From JACQFK01 sp036383955 (lineage in GTDB: Bacteria > Planctomycetota > MHYJ01 > JACPRB01), in contig DASVNH010000201.1 of assembly GCA_036383955.1 (NCBI GenBank), forward strand, positions 1-6,031: DNA of 6,031 bases. The letters run 5' to 3'. The position numbers and the translations under genes are program-made. The notes below the pieces were generated by a model. The model saw only the letters and a list, made by a program, of their open reading frames with translations. It was not told where the DNA came from and made no database searches. The first letter of the stretch is position 1. Each line of letters starts with the position of its first letter. Positions 5,254-6,031 of the stretch are shown in pieces.

Positions 5254-6031
5254 ATGAGACATCTTACGATCCTCGCGCTCCTGGCGGGTTGTTCCACGCC
5301 CTCGACCTCCGGACCCGTCCGGATCGAGGAGAAGGAGGTCGAGTACGCGCAGGGGGACGTCGCCCTCCGCGGCTTCCTCGCCTGGAACGGGGCGCAAAGC
5401 GGCAAGCGGCCGGGCATCCTGGTCACGCACGAATGGCGCGGGCACAACGAGTACGTGCGGACGCGCGCGCGCGCGCTCGCCGCGGAAGGCTACGTCGTCT
5501 TCGCCCTCGACATGTACGGCAAGGGCGTCTACGCGGCCGACCACAAGGAGGCGGCCGAGCGGGCGGGCGTCTTCAAGAAGGACCGGAGCCTGATGCGCGG
5601 CCGCGCGCGGGCCGGCTACGACATCCTGGCGAAGCACCCGGCCGTCGACGCGTCGAAGATCGTGGCGCTGGGCTATTGCTTCGGCGGGACGACGTCCCTC
5701 GAGCTCGCGCGGAGCGGCGCTCCGCTGGCGGGCGTCGCGAGCTTCCACGGCGACCTCTCCACGCCGAACCCGGCCGACGCCGCGAACATCAAGGGCAAGG
5801 TCATCGCCTTCCACGGCGCCGAGGACCCGCACTACAAGGACGACCACGTCGTCGCGTTCATGAACGAGATGCGCGGCGCCAAGGTCGACTACCAGGTCGT
5901 CTTCCTCGGCGGCGCCGTCCACAGCTTCACCGTGACCGACGCCGGCAACGACCCGTCGAAGGGCTCGGCCTACGACGCCAAGGCCGACGCCCGCTCGTGG
6001 CGGATGCTGCTCGCCTTCCTGAAAGAGACGG
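5254..6031 (+). CDS. Dienelactone hydrolase family lipoprotein (3' end outside window)
   Basis: 259 complete codons with no stop before the window edge. An alpha/beta hydrolase of the dienelactone hydrolase family: classical members open a lactone ring to give maleylacetate, but the family is broad and the substrate here is unknown. The catalytic set is visible: nucleophile Cys142 in GYCFGG, Asp191 in FHGAEDPHY, His223 in GAVHSFT, and Glu60 in THEWRG, which in family members holds the Cys. GYVVFALDMYGKG is the typical strand after the first helix. The N-terminus is a short lipoprotein signal with lipobox LAGC (Cys13), followed by Ser rather than Asp, so outer-membrane or outward-facing anchoring is likely if this is a diderm. 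An in-frame ATG at 5224 would lengthen the leader to 22 residues before the Cys; neither start has a good ribosome binding site. I prefer 5254 because other leaders here are equally short. Only the last helix region appears to be missing. Confidence 0.9.
   Translation, partial: MRHLTILALLAGCSTPSTSGPVRIEEKEVEYAQGDVALRGFLAWNGAQSGKRPGILVTHEWRGHNEYVRTRARALAAEGYVVFALDMYGKGVYAADHKEAAERAGVFKKDRSLMRGRARAGYDILAKHPAVDASKIVALGYCFGGTTSLELARSGAPLAGVASFHGDLSTPNPADAANIKGKVIAFHGAEDPHYKDDHVVAFMNEMRGAKVDYQVVFLGGAVHSFTVTDAGNDPSKGSAYDAKADARSWRMLLAFLKET

Noticed and set aside
5461..5475. Alternating CG tract that could form Z-DNA
   Set aside because: It is explained by Arg-Ala codons within the hydrolase gene in a GC-rich genome.
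5206..5922. A 238-codon open frame on the minus strand
   Set aside because: It is antisense to the dienelactone hydrolase gene, whose catalytic motifs are intact; its translation is Val/Arg/Asp-rich with no recognisable domain.

Overview
The window is very GC-rich and densely coding: seven genes lie almost end to end and no intergenic gap exceeds 54 bases. No rRNA, tRNA, CRISPR array, transposase or phage gene is visible. The gene content suggests a Planctomycetota-like bacterium, probably from an environmental genome: a ThuA-domain protein of the type abundant in planctomycetes, a FecR-domain protein, a GHL10 hydrolase with a C-terminal anchor, and a lipoprotein dienelactone hydrolase. This assignment is inference from family content and base composition, not proof.

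Layout. (1) 1-1149, plus strand: the 3' part of a FecR-domain protein that carries an extra C-terminal domain faintly like N-formylglutamate amidohydrolases. (2) 1188-2426, plus: an exported GHL10-type glycoside hydrolase ending in a proline-rich linker, a Gly/Ser stretch with one Cys, a short hydrophobic segment and an Arg-rich tail. (3) 2377-3354, minus: a secreted ThuA-domain protein whose 3' end overlaps gene 2 tail to tail by 50 bp. (4, 5) 3409-3930 and 3927-4448, minus: two tandem paralogs of exactly equal length with a probable thioredoxin-like fold and a C-terminal CxxCGM motif. (6) 4451-5209, minus: a 252-residue protein of unknown function. (7) 5254 to the right edge, plus: a lipoprotein-type dienelactone hydrolase with its catalytic residues intact.

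Genes 6, 5 and 4 are packed head to tail on the minus strand (a 2-nt gap, then a 4-nt GTGA overlap) and are almost certainly one transcription unit; gene 3 follows after 54 nt and may belong to it. Genes 1 and 2 are co-directional, 38 nt apart, with a small GC stem-loop on the stop codon of gene 1. Genes 6 and 7 diverge from a gap of at most 44 nt. At least three products (genes 2, 3 and 7) appear to be exported, and genes 2 and 3 share nearly the same very short leader. An envelope or extracellular carbohydrate-processing theme is plausible for genes 2 and 3, but nothing in the sequence ties all seven genes into one pathway.

The least explained part is the minus-strand cassette 3409-5209: an unrecognised protein plus two recently duplicated thioredoxin-like proteins that are identical over long blocks yet differ where a thioredoxin active site would lie.
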